Notes under the pieces: generated by a model
Told to the model about the DNA's origin: nothing
The model's database searches: none
The model's input: only the letters and a program-made list of their open reading frames with translations
In this document: positions 27,578 to 35,780 of the stretch, piece by piece
How the letters are laid out: each line of letters begins with the position of its first letter
How positions within the stretch are numbered: the first letter of the stretch is position 1
Position numbers and translations under genes: made by a program
Source: DATNPH01 sp036703315
GTDB lineage: Bacteria; Cyanobacteriota; Cyanobacteriia; Cyanobacteriales; Coleofasciculaceae
Assembly (NCBI GenBank): GCA_036703315.1
Contig: DATNPH010000008.1
Location: forward strand, 46,340-110,339
Reading direction: 5' to 3'
Length of the DNA: 64,000 nucleotides

Positions 27578-28339
27578 ATGCAAGCTCTTCTTCCTACAAA
27601 GAGGCTAGTTCATACATTAATTGACCCCCTATTAGGAATCCTGATTGCTGGACTCGTAATAATCTTATGGGTAACTACTCTCCTATTCTTTTTTTCTATT
27701 AATGTTGCTCAGATTCCTTGGCTTTGGACAATATCTGCTGTTCTTCTAAGAACCTTTCTGCATACAGGCATATTTATTACAGCTCATGATGCCATGCATG
27801 GAACCGTCTTTCCACAAAATCACAGAATTAACGATTTTATTGGTTCCCTGGCATCACGGATGTATGTACTTTTGCCCTACAAAACACTTTTAGAAAAGCA
27901 CAGGCTACATCACCGCTATCCTGCAACTGAAAATGATCCAGACTTTTGTGGACAAGGGCAGAAAAACCCCTTTGTCTGGTATATAAAGTTCATGAAAGGA
28001 TACTTGGAGGGCAAACAAAGCTGGGTTTTGCTCATCGGCATGAGTATTATATTTTATGGACTGCTGTTAGGGCTAAATATCCCGATTAGTAATCTCATAC
28101 TGTTCTGGCTTTTACCACTGTTACTTAGCTCAATTCAGCTATTCTATTTTGGAGTTTTCTTACCTCATCGGCGACCCTCTGGAGGTTACAGAAATCGTCA
28201 TCGTGCCCAAAGTAGTTACTACTCTATAGTTGGGTCATTTATTGCCTGTTATCACTTTGGTTACCACTGGGAGCATCATGAATATCCTTATCTTCCTTGG
28301 TACAAGTTGCCGTCCGTCGTAACAAAGCTAGAGGCTTAA
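27578..28339 (+). CDS. crtW: Beta-carotene 4-ketolase, CrtW type
   Basis: 253 residues, the usual CrtW length. Four membrane-associated hydrophobic stretches surround the His motifs of the integral-membrane diiron fold: HDAMH (70-74), HRLHH (108-112) and the C-terminal YHFGYHWEHHEYPYLPWYKLP. The PHRRPSGG...HRAQS segment before the last motif is characteristic of CrtW and separates it from general fatty-acid desaturases. CrtW adds 4-keto groups to beta-ionone rings (echinenone, canthaxanthin). It is a lone gene, convergent with the SnoaL-like gene. Confidence 0.88.
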   Translation: MQALLPTKRLVHTLIDPLLGILIAGLVIILWVTTLLFFFSINVAQIPWLWTISAVLLRTFLHTGIFITAHDAMHGTVFPQNHRINDFIGSLASRMYVLLPYKTLLEKHRLHHRYPATENDPDFCGQGQKNPFVWYIKFMKGYLEGKQSWVLLIGMSIIFYGLLLGLNIPISNLILFWLLPLLLSSIQLFYFGVFLPHRRPSGGYRNRHRAQSSYYSIVGSFIACYHFGYHWEHHEYPYLPWYKLPSVVTKLEA

Positions 28340-28379
28340 GCTATATTGCAACATCTCGATGTGTTTGATTTTCTCCTTT

Positions 28380-28775
28380 TTAATTGGATTTACCATCGCT
28401 GCCAAAGTACTCACGATAGCTACAAATCTTGTTTCCACGAACATCGAAGGAAACAGCTATTCGGTTTTTGTAGGGTTCTCCCCTAAGAAATCCCTCGTCC
28501 CGGAACTCGAAAACAACAGTAGTCTCGTTGCTGGTGACACGATCTAACGTGGCTGAAAGCCCTTGGTTGAAAGCTTCTGATACATATTGGAAAAATGCGA
28601 TCGCTCGATCTTTCCCGACATTCAAGCCATGGTAGGGACCAACTGGAAACCAGAAGGTAAAGTCTTCGGTAAGCATATCCACAAAGGGTTGCCATTCGCC
28701 TGTTGCTAAACCATGAGTAAAGTGCCTGAATGCTTGATGGGCAATTTCCAATGTGTTATGCTCCCCTTCTGTCAT
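28380..28775 (-). CDS. NTF2/SnoaL-like protein (last gene of the hyu operon)
   Basis: 131 residues from the ATG at 28775, which has GAGGAGAG upstream; a longer start at 28838 lacks one. The cone-fold pattern HFTHGLATGEWQPFVDMLTEDFTFWFPVGP and ACT-like RGNKICSYREYF at the end fit the SnoaL/ketosteroid-isomerase-like group. Such proteins bind small hydrophobic molecules and some catalyse isomerisation or hydrolysis. It follows the HyuB-like gene by about 100 bp on the same strand and probably acts in the same pathway. Confidence 0.78.
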   Translation of the reverse strand: MTEGEHNTLEIAHQAFRHFTHGLATGEWQPFVDMLTEDFTFWFPVGPYHGLNVGKDRAIAFFQYVSEAFNQGLSATLDRVTSNETTVVFEFRDEGFLRGEPYKNRIAVSFDVRGNKICSYREYFGSDGKSN

Positions 28776-28871
28776 GATGACTCTCTCCTCAGCACGGCAT
28801 TTTATAAGGATACTGTTATGCTTATCGTTTTCATTCACCCGTAAAAGGGAATGAGATTGCTGCTATAAAAC

Positions 28872-30422
28872 TCAGCAGACTTTACCAAATCCTCCTCCCC
28901 CAGGGGTTTCTATAACAAAAACATCCCCAGGCTTCATCTCTACTGTTGCTGTGCTATCTAAATTCTCTTGGGTTCCATTGTGACGTTGTATCCAGTTGCG
29001 TCCTACAAGTCCTGTTTCCCCTCCATTTAATCCAAAGGGAGGAACAAACCGATGGTTGGAGAGAATATTAGCTGTCATGGGTTCATTAAACCGGATGCGG
29101 CGAATAACTCCATTGCCGCCAGCATGTTTTCCTTTGCCCCCGCTATCAGGACGAAGACTAAAGCTTTCTACCAGTACGGGATAACGAGATTCTAAGACTT
29201 CTGGATCGGTCAAGCGGGAGTTAGTCATGTGGGAATGGACACCATCAGTCCCATCGAAATCAATCCCCGCCCCAGAGCCACCACAGATGGTTTCATAATA
29301 TTGATATCGCTCATTACCAAAGGTAAAGTTATTCATGGTTCCCTGAGAAGCCGCCATGACACCCAAAGCCCCATATAAAGCATCGACAACGGCTTGAGAA
29401 GTCTCTACATTACCCGCTACGACTGCTGCTGGATAGCTTGGGTTAAGCATACAGCCAGAAGGGATAATAATTTCTAGAGGGTTAAGACACCCAGCATTGA
29501 GGGGAATATTATCATCAACCAGAGTCCGGAAGACATATAAGACTGCGGCTTGAGTTACGGCTTTGGGTGCATTGAAGTTACTATTTAGTTGCTCAGAAGT
29601 CCCTGTAAAGTCAATGGTAGCACTACGATTTTCTCGGTCAATGGTCACTTTAACTTGAATTCGTGCTCCGTTATCCATCTCATAAATAAACTCTCCATCT
29701 TTAAGAAGATTGATAGCCCGTCTGACTGACTCCTCAGCATTGTCTTGCACAAATTTCATGTAAGCTTGGACTGTCTCAAGCCCATATTGGGAAACCATTT
29801 TACGGAGTTCTTGAACTCCCCGTTCATTGGCGGCAATTTGTGCCTTGAAATCAGCTAGATTTTGGTCAGGGTTACGGGCAGGATAGGAATTATTTAAGAG
29901 TAACTCTCGTACTGGAATTTCCCGAAAATATCCCTGTTCAACCAAGAGAAAATTATCAAAGAGAATTCCTTCCTCTTCTACTGTGGTACTGTGGGGAGGC
30001 ATTGAACCGGGAGTAATTCCACCGATATCGGCTTGGTGGCCGCGAGAAGCAACATAGAAAATAATTTGTTTTCCGTCTGAGTCAAAAACAGGAGTAATCG
30101 CCGTCACATCAGGAAGATGCGTTCCCCCATTGTAGGGATTGTTGGATAGATACACATTTCCTGGTTTTAGAGTGTCGCCTTTATCATTAATTAAACTTCG
30201 GACACTTTCACTCATTGAGCCTAAATGTACGGGAATGTGCGGAGCATTAGCGACTAATAATCCAGAGGCATCAAAAATAGCACAGGAGAAATCAAGCCTC
30301 TCTTTGATATTTACCGATGCTGCTGTGTTTTGAAGAACAATTCCCATTTGTTCTGCATTAAATTGATAGAGATTTTTGAAGATTTCTAAGCGGACGGGGT
30401 CGGGTTGAGATGTTGCGTACAT
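28872..30422 (-). CDS. hyuB: Hydantoinase B/oxoprolinase-family subunit (HyuB-like)
   Basis: 516 residues, normal for HyuB. The family start RLEIFKNLYQFNAEQMGIVL, the DFSCAIFDASGLLVANAPHIPVHLGSM segment, SNNPYNGGTHLPDVTAITP and the C-terminal FVIETPGGGGFG are all present. With HyuA it forms an ATP-dependent enzyme that opens cyclic amides (N-methylhydantoin, 5-oxoproline) or, in related acetone/acetophenone carboxylases, carboxylates ketones. The substrate cannot be read from sequence. It lies 44 bp downstream of the ester-cyclase-like gene in a four-gene minus-strand operon. Confidence 0.92.
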   Translation of the reverse strand: MYATSQPDPVRLEIFKNLYQFNAEQMGIVLQNTAASVNIKERLDFSCAIFDASGLLVANAPHIPVHLGSMSESVRSLINDKGDTLKPGNVYLSNNPYNGGTHLPDVTAITPVFDSDGKQIIFYVASRGHQADIGGITPGSMPPHSTTVEEEGILFDNFLLVEQGYFREIPVRELLLNNSYPARNPDQNLADFKAQIAANERGVQELRKMVSQYGLETVQAYMKFVQDNAEESVRRAINLLKDGEFIYEMDNGARIQVKVTIDRENRSATIDFTGTSEQLNSNFNAPKAVTQAAVLYVFRTLVDDNIPLNAGCLNPLEIIIPSGCMLNPSYPAAVVAGNVETSQAVVDALYGALGVMAASQGTMNNFTFGNERYQYYETICGGSGAGIDFDGTDGVHSHMTNSRLTDPEVLESRYPVLVESFSLRPDSGGKGKHAGGNGVIRRIRFNEPMTANILSNHRFVPPFGLNGGETGLVGRNWIQRHNGTQENLDSTATVEMKPGDVFVIETPGGGGFGKVC

Positions 30423-30465
30423 TTTTGGCTCCTATTTGTTTAGATATGTTAGCTTTTCTCCCTAT

Positions 30466-30942
30466 CTAGCCATTTTTAAATGGCTTGGCTAAAAGGTTTT
30501 TAATAATATGCGGGACAAGCGCGGGGCCTGGTAGAAAGACAATACCCAACTGTTGCATTAATCCCAGTGCGTCACCTTGTCCCCAATGCTCCACAATTTT
30601 ACCGTTCTCAACGCGATCAATGTGCATGATTGATAACTTGATTTGCTTACCTGTTGGGGGAAGACCTTGAAATTCACCTAAATGTGTAGCTGTGAACGTC
30701 CCCCAAGTAACGACTTTATCGCCTTCAACAATCACTTCATCAAATGTGTGTTGACCATTGATAAAGGCTAAATAGAACGCCATACCAAACTTTTTAAAAC
30801 CTTCGCCATCGAGGGGTTCAGGGATACCAGCCATATGAGCGACAAAATTAGGTGCGAGAAGTGCTAATGCTTGGTCAATCTTTCGATAATCGAAACCTTT
30901 GTAAAACTGGAGGACGATGGCTTTATTTTGCTGAGTTGACAT
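30466..30942 (-). CDS. SnoaL-like ester cyclase-family protein
   Basis: 158 residues from the ATG at 30942; a TTG at 30975 would add 11 residues. The pattern VLQFYKGFDYRKIDQALALLAPNFVAHMAG, FTATHLGEFQGLPPTGKQIK and ENGKIVEHWGQGD is the SnoaL-like polyketide/ester-cyclase family. The conserved HWGQGD aspartate and the His in the ATHLGEF strand are present. It is inserted between the HyuA and HyuB genes with small gaps (about 65 and 44 bp), which strongly suggests function in the same pathway, perhaps on a cyclic or enolisable substrate. Confidence 0.82.
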   Translation of the reverse strand: MSTQQNKAIVLQFYKGFDYRKIDQALALLAPNFVAHMAGIPEPLDGEGFKKFGMAFYLAFINGQHTFDEVIVEGDKVVTWGTFTATHLGEFQGLPPTGKQIKLSIMHIDRVENGKIVEHWGQGDALGLMQQLGIVFLPGPALVPHIIKNLLAKPFKNG

Positions 30943-31007
30943 TGATTGGCTACTTCTTTTTTCAATAAGATTCAAGCGAATTGTAAAATCAGAGCGTAAT
31001 CGCGCAT

Positions 31008-33104
31008 TTACATACGTTGTAAGATTAGGTGATTACGTTCAGTTAACCTCGCTTCCCAGTTAGGTTCAACTACAATCGTGCTAATTTTTTCTACGACGAT
31101 CGCAGGTCCAATAACACTATCTTCGGGTTGTAAATATTCCCGTCGATAAACAGGAGTATCATGCCACTGGTCAGCAGTAAACATCCGTACTGTCTCAACA
31201 GGTATGGGGGGTTCATCTATAGGACGGGTACGAGTAATTAAGGGTTCTTCAGGAGTATTCATCTTCTGAATGACTTCCACTGATGCGGATTCAACAATTA
31301 AAGTTTTATCTAATTGAATGAAACCATAACGAGATTTGTGTTCAACCTCAAATTTTTGTCGCATCAATGCCATATCCGAGGTAAAATCAATGCTCAAGGT
31401 AGAATTAGTCCCTTCATATTTTAAATTCACTTTTCGGACGACTTCCTCTTCACTGCTTCCTTCATAGTCGCTTAGTTCACTTCTAGCTTGGGTTTCTAAA
31501 GACTCCATTAACTGCACCAGTTGAGGGATTAATTCTTGGATTAGAGGTTGTTCTACTGCCCCAACTCTTGTTGCCCGGACATCAGCTAATCCCATTCCAT
31601 AAGCAGAGAGAACTCCAGCATAAGGGTGGAGAAATATCGTTTTCATCCCCAGAGTATCGGCAATTAAACAAGCAACTTGCCCTCCTGCCCCTCCAAAACA
31701 ACAGAGGGCATATTGGGTGACATCATACCCCCGTTGCAGGCTGATCTTTTTAATTGCGTTTGCCATATTTTCCACAGCGATCGCGATAAATCCAGCTGCT
31801 ACTTGTTCGGGGGTTCCAGTGTTTCCTGTGACTGCTTCAATGTTTTGGGCTAATTGTGTAAATTTCTGAATGACAATATCTTTATCTAAAGGCAAATTGC
31901 CATCTAATCCAAAGACAGAGGGAAAATATTGGGGGTGAATTTTTCCTAACATGACATTAGCATCAGTAACTGCTAAGGGGCCGCCACGACGATAGCAAGC
32001 GGGTCCAGGATTTGAACCGGCAGATTCAGGTCCCACGCGATAACTAGAACCATCAAAAAATAGAATTGAACCGCCTCCAGCGGCAATAGTATTAATCGCT
32101 AATACCGGGACTCGCATCCGCGCCCCAGCAATCTCCGAATCGAGTTGTCGTTCATACTCTCCTTTAAAGTGGGCAACATCTGTACTTGTCCCTCCCATAT
32201 CAAAGGTAATAACTAACTCGAAACCCGCTCTCTTACTAGTTTGTACTGCGCCGACAATGCCCCCAGCAGGCCCACTCAAGATACTATCTTTTCCTTGAAA
32301 TTGTTGGGCTGCGACTAAACCCCCGTCAGACTTCATGAACATTAATTTAACTTCGGGTAACTGACTGGCTACTTGGTTGACATAGCGACGAAGAATAGGA
32401 GTTAAATAAGCATCTACTACGGTTGTATCCCCTCGGCTGACTAATTTCATTAAAGGACTAACTTGATGGGATACGGAGATTTGCGTAAAGCCGATTGTTA
32501 AAGCGAGTTGGGCAACTTGTTGTTCGTGCTTGGGATAGCGATAGCTGTGCATAAAAACAATGGCACAACTACGAATCCCTGTGTTGTAAACGGCTTGTAA
32601 GTCATTTTTGACTTGTTCAATATTTATAGGAGTTAATTCTTGACCCTGAGCATCATAGCGTTCCGAAACCTCAATCACCTGTTCATAAAGCATGGTTGGC
32701 AAAATGATATGGCGTGCAAAGATGTTAGGACGGTTTTGGTAGCCAATCAAGAGAGCATCTTTGAACCCTTTGGTAATGAGAAGTGCAACGCGATCGCCTT
32801 TCCTTTCCAATAGGGCATTTGTTGCTACTGTTGTTCCCATTTTTACCACTTCTACTGCTTCAGTAGGAATGGGTTCTTTGCCGGAAATCCCCATAATATC
32901 TCGAATGCCTTGGATGGCTGCATCTTGATACTGTTCGGGATTTTCTGAAAGTAATTTATAGACGATAACCCATTGCCCTTTAGGAAGGGGAACGATTAAA
33001 AAACGTTCGGGATGTCTTGAAAGCCTGTCTGCGATCGCCTGCTCGTTAGTAACAGCAACAAGGTCGGTAAATGTACCACCTCGGTCAGCAAAAACTTTTA
33101 ACAT
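31008..33104 (-). CDS. hyuA: Hydantoinase A/oxoprolinase-family subunit (HyuA-like)
   Basis: 698 residues. The ASKHA-type nucleotide-binding features are FADRGGTFTDLVAV at the start, VVKMGTTVATNALLERKG, TFDMGGTSTDVAHF and CCFGGAGGQVACLIADTLGM near the C-terminal third. It supplies the ATP-dependent activation half of the HyuAB enzyme. GAGGAAA precedes the ATG. It is the first gene of the hyuA-ester cyclase-hyuB-SnoaL operon and is divergent from an AraC regulator. The Gly-Asp-Thr-rich N-terminus is slightly atypical (ADRGGTFTD where GDxGGTxTD is common). Confidence 0.92.
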   Translation of the reverse strand: MLKVFADRGGTFTDLVAVTNEQAIADRLSRHPERFLIVPLPKGQWVIVYKLLSENPEQYQDAAIQGIRDIMGISGKEPIPTEAVEVVKMGTTVATNALLERKGDRVALLITKGFKDALLIGYQNRPNIFARHIILPTMLYEQVIEVSERYDAQGQELTPINIEQVKNDLQAVYNTGIRSCAIVFMHSYRYPKHEQQVAQLALTIGFTQISVSHQVSPLMKLVSRGDTTVVDAYLTPILRRYVNQVASQLPEVKLMFMKSDGGLVAAQQFQGKDSILSGPAGGIVGAVQTSKRAGFELVITFDMGGTSTDVAHFKGEYERQLDSEIAGARMRVPVLAINTIAAGGGSILFFDGSSYRVGPESAGSNPGPACYRRGGPLAVTDANVMLGKIHPQYFPSVFGLDGNLPLDKDIVIQKFTQLAQNIEAVTGNTGTPEQVAAGFIAIAVENMANAIKKISLQRGYDVTQYALCCFGGAGGQVACLIADTLGMKTIFLHPYAGVLSAYGMGLADVRATRVGAVEQPLIQELIPQLVQLMESLETQARSELSDYEGSSEEEVVRKVNLKYEGTNSTLSIDFTSDMALMRQKFEVEHKSRYGFIQLDKTLIVESASVEVIQKMNTPEEPLITRTRPIDEPPIPVETVRMFTADQWHDTPVYRREYLQPEDSVIGPAIVVEKISTIVVEPNWEARLTERNHLILQRM

Positions 33105-33162
33105 TACTCAATTTCCTCTGGGGGTCTAGAGGTAGAATAACAAGAAGATTTATAGTATTTCT

Positions 33163-33202
33163 ACTTCAGGTGTGGAATAGTTTTACGACAGGTGTGAATT
33201 CT
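33163..33202. promoter_or_regulatory. Paired CAGGTGTG direct repeats, candidate AraC operator
   Basis: Two identical CAGGTGTG octamers start at 33167 and 33189, exactly 22 bp apart and on the same face of the helix. They lie about 65 bp upstream of the hyuA start, just beyond a TACTAT/TATAAA-like -10 at about 33150-33158 on the minus strand that lacks a good -35. AraC-family activators typically bind two direct half-sites 21-22 bp apart next to the -35 position. The divergent AraC gene at 33338 is the obvious candidate binder. Confidence 0.6.
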
Positions 33203-33337
33203 TAGAAAAGAAGAAGCCCGCTTGCCACAGGCGAGTCCTAATTGTAATAAAAGCAAGCAAGGAGACAAGATGTTATTCTAGGTGCACGCTAGGGGGCTTC
33301 CACGTTTTTTGTTAGGGCGCAGAAATGAGGATGCTGT

Positions 33338-34234
33338 ATGAAGGGAGAAAGAATCTTAGGTGTTCATACGACAAGTGGAAATTTGGTGCCCCTCGCCAGC
33401 ACACCTCCGAGTTTGTCCAGTGCCAAAACTAGCTGGAATGGGATTACGCTGGAATTGCATCATTTACCACCATCTGAGTCTCCAGAACTTTGTTTGCAAC
33501 AACATAGCATCAGTATTCAGCTAGCTAATCCATTTCAAATCGACTGGCGCGTTGCAGGTGGAAAGTTGCATACCTCCTATGTCAGGAAAGGTGATGTTGG
33601 TATTATTGTGAAAGGAACTCCTACTCAAGCCCGTTGGTACAAAGATATTAAATTTATCATACTGTCTCTCGATGACAACCTACTCAACATAATTGCGGAG
33701 GAGATAGTTAATAATGATAGTTGGGAAATTTGTTCTAAACGTGGCATACGCGATTCACAAATTTTGCATCTGGGAATGGCTCTCAAAGTTGAAGTGGAAG
33801 CGGGATGTCCATCTGGTAAAACCTATGGGGAATCAATCGCTACTGCCCTGTCCGCCCATCTTCTCAAACATTATTCTGTAGCAGGGCGATTAATTCCAGA
33901 ATCAGATATTCATCTTTCCAATCGACAATTACAGTTAGTAATTAATTATATTAACGATAACCTTGCCCAGGAATTAAGTTTATCAGAATTATCTACTTTG
34001 GTACAAATGAGTACCTATTCTTTCTGTCGTTGGTTTAAGAGTATTATGGTTTTTTCTCCCCATCAATACATTATTTACTGTCGGATTGAAAAGGCAAAAT
34101 TCCTTCTCAGTCACACTCGATTGCCGATAGTTGAAATTGCTCTTGATGTTGGTTGTTCTAGCCAAAGCAACTTTACGGCTCTGTTTCGCAAGCAAATTGG
34201 AATGACACCTAAAGCATATAGAGAAAAATTTTAA
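33338..34234 (+). CDS. AraC-family transcriptional regulator
   Basis: 298 residues. The N-terminal ~180 residues form a cupin-like sensor region of no clear family. The C-terminal ~100 residues hold the double HTH: ELSLSELSTLVQMSTYSFCRWFKSIM and the second motif LPIVEIALDVGCSSQSNFTALFRKQIGMTPKAYR. GAGGATG lies before the ATG. It is divergent from the hyu operon, which has paired octamers in its promoter, so it probably activates that operon when its ligand is bound. The ligand may be the hyu substrate. Confidence 0.9.
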   Translation: MKGERILGVHTTSGNLVPLASTPPSLSSAKTSWNGITLELHHLPPSESPELCLQQHSISIQLANPFQIDWRVAGGKLHTSYVRKGDVGIIVKGTPTQARWYKDIKFIILSLDDNLLNIIAEEIVNNDSWEICSKRGIRDSQILHLGMALKVEVEAGCPSGKTYGESIATALSAHLLKHYSVAGRLIPESDIHLSNRQLQLVINYINDNLAQELSLSELSTLVQMSTYSFCRWFKSIMVFSPHQYIIYCRIEKAKFLLSHTRLPIVEIALDVGCSSQSNFTALFRKQIGMTPKAYREKF

Positions 34235-34362
34235 CTTTTGGCAATTGCAAGATTTTAATAGTTTGAGTGCAAGTTTTCAGAAGACAGATAAAAAAGCAGT
34301 CACTTATGCTTGAGTCATGAAAGAGCGCGAAGTTCCCAAAATAGTTGCATCCTAAACCTCTG

Positions 34363-35211
34363 ATGAACAACCAATTTAAATTAAATGACTACAAGCAGCA
34401 GATAGCGGATATGTACAGCCACCGAAGTCATAATTACGATGAAAGCGAATGGCATACTCGGATTACTCATCGTCTTGTTGAGTTTGCACAGATCGGTTCT
34501 GGACAACAGGTTTTGGACATTGCAACTGGGACGGGTCACATTGCGATTGAAGTGGCTCAAATCGTTGGGTCTTCTGGTCGGGTCGTTGGCGTGGATATTT
34601 CAACTGGAATGCTCGACCAAGCTAGGTGCAAAGTTGAAGCATTAAATCTTAGCAATGTTGAACTGATTCTTGCAGATGCGGAAGCACTTTCATTCCCAGC
34701 CAACAGTTTTGACCGAATTTTGTGCGCGAATTCCTTTCCTTGGATAGCAGATATGGAAGCTGCATTACGTCAATGGATGCGATTGCTCAAACCTGGTGGG
34801 CTAATTGGCATTCATACGCCTGCGGAGACAGCGTATGTAGTGGAGGTTGTTTTGCGGGAGCTGTTTGAAAAGTATGGGGTAATGCTTGCGTCTAGCAAGC
34901 CAGCCGGTACGGTTGAAAAGTGTCACAACCTGCTGGAAAGAGCTGGCTTTGAAGCCATTGAAATTCAGAGTGAGCAGTACGGTGGTAGCTATATTAGCTT
35001 AGAGCAGGCGAAACAACAGTGGACTGGAAACTCCTATCCAGGATTTGTGCAATTCTCTAACCGCCAGTCGCCGCTTTCATCCGAACAACTCGAACAAGTC
35101 AAGGCTGAATTTTATGCACAATTGGAAGCATTAGCGACAGAGCTAGGAATTTGGAATGATGGCACTCAATTTTTTGTGGTAGGTCGTAAATCAGCAGATA
35201 GCATCTCGTAG
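34363..35211 (+). CDS. Class I SAM-dependent methyltransferase (UbiE/MenG-like)
   Basis: 282 residues from the ATG at 34363. Motif I is VLDIATGTGHIAIEVA, motif II GVDISTGMLDQA, then LILADAEALSFPANSFDRILC and LKPGGLIGIHTP. The start QIADMYSHRSHNYDESEWHTR resembles small-molecule methyltransferases of the UbiE/Coq5 type. The substrate is unknown. It lies 12 bp before a GNAT gene, so the two are probably co-transcribed. Confidence 0.88.
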   Translation: MNNQFKLNDYKQQIADMYSHRSHNYDESEWHTRITHRLVEFAQIGSGQQVLDIATGTGHIAIEVAQIVGSSGRVVGVDISTGMLDQARCKVEALNLSNVELILADAEALSFPANSFDRILCANSFPWIADMEAALRQWMRLLKPGGLIGIHTPAETAYVVEVVLRELFEKYGVMLASSKPAGTVEKCHNLLERAGFEAIEIQSEQYGGSYISLEQAKQQWTGNSYPGFVQFSNRQSPLSSEQLEQVKAEFYAQLEALATELGIWNDGTQFFVVGRKSADSIS

Positions 35212-35222
35212 CGGAGTGTGAG

Positions 35223-35780
35223 ATGGATATACGCATTCGTCCAGCTTGCTTGGAAGACATACCTGCGATCGCAACCCTGATTCCAGAATCGGCTCGGACT
35301 CTGCAAGCAGATTATTACACCCCACAACAGATTGAAGGAGCCTTGGGAACAGTCTTCGGTGTCGATAGCCAACTCATTCATGATGGAACTTATTTCGTCG
35401 CCGAGATCATAGATCAAATCGTCGGTTGCGGCGGGTGGAGCAAGCGAAACACGCTTTATGGAGGTGATGGTGGCAAAGATACTGGGGAAGACATTTTGCT
35501 CAACCCCAACGTCGAATCAGCGAGAATTCGCGCTTTCTTCATTCACCCTGCATGGGCACGTCGAGGAATCGGTAGCCGAATCATGCAACAATGCGAGGCA
35601 GCAGCTTGCAATGCCGGATTCAAGACAATTGAAATTGTTGCGACGTTGGCTGGTGAACCGCTGTATGCAGCGTTCAGCTATACCGTAACCCAACGATTCG
35701 AGATACTCCTTCCCAACGGGGAAGTTCTTCCTGTTGTTCGGATGTCCAAGCGTTTCGCTGATACCAAGACTATTGGTTAA
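35223..35780 (+). CDS. GNAT-family N-acetyltransferase
   Basis: 185 residues. IRPACLEDIPAIATLI at the start, GCGGWSKR, RIRAFFIHPAWARRGIGSRIMQQCEAAA (acetyl-CoA loop RRGIGS) and LPVVRMSKRF at the end follow the GNAT plan. A GGxGGxD loop in the middle is unusual. The stop codon overlaps the stop of the convergent 35777 gene within a shared TTAA. The acceptor is unknown; pairing with the upstream methyltransferase suggests small-molecule modification or resistance. Confidence 0.88.
   Translation: MDIRIRPACLEDIPAIATLIPESARTLQADYYTPQQIEGALGTVFGVDSQLIHDGTYFVAEIIDQIVGCGGWSKRNTLYGGDGGKDTGEDILLNPNVESARIRAFFIHPAWARRGIGSRIMQQCEAAACNAGFKTIEIVATLAGEPLYAAFSYTVTQRFEILLPNGEVLPVVRMSKRFADTKTIG

Noticed and set aside
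27578..28339. Generic fatty-acid desaturase
   Set aside because: The His-box spacing and the PHRRPSGG/HWEHHEYPYLPW end are those of CrtW carotenoid ketolases.
32000..32030. tRNA-like TTTGAACC string
   Set aside because: It lies inside the hyuA coding sequence and has no cloverleaf around it.
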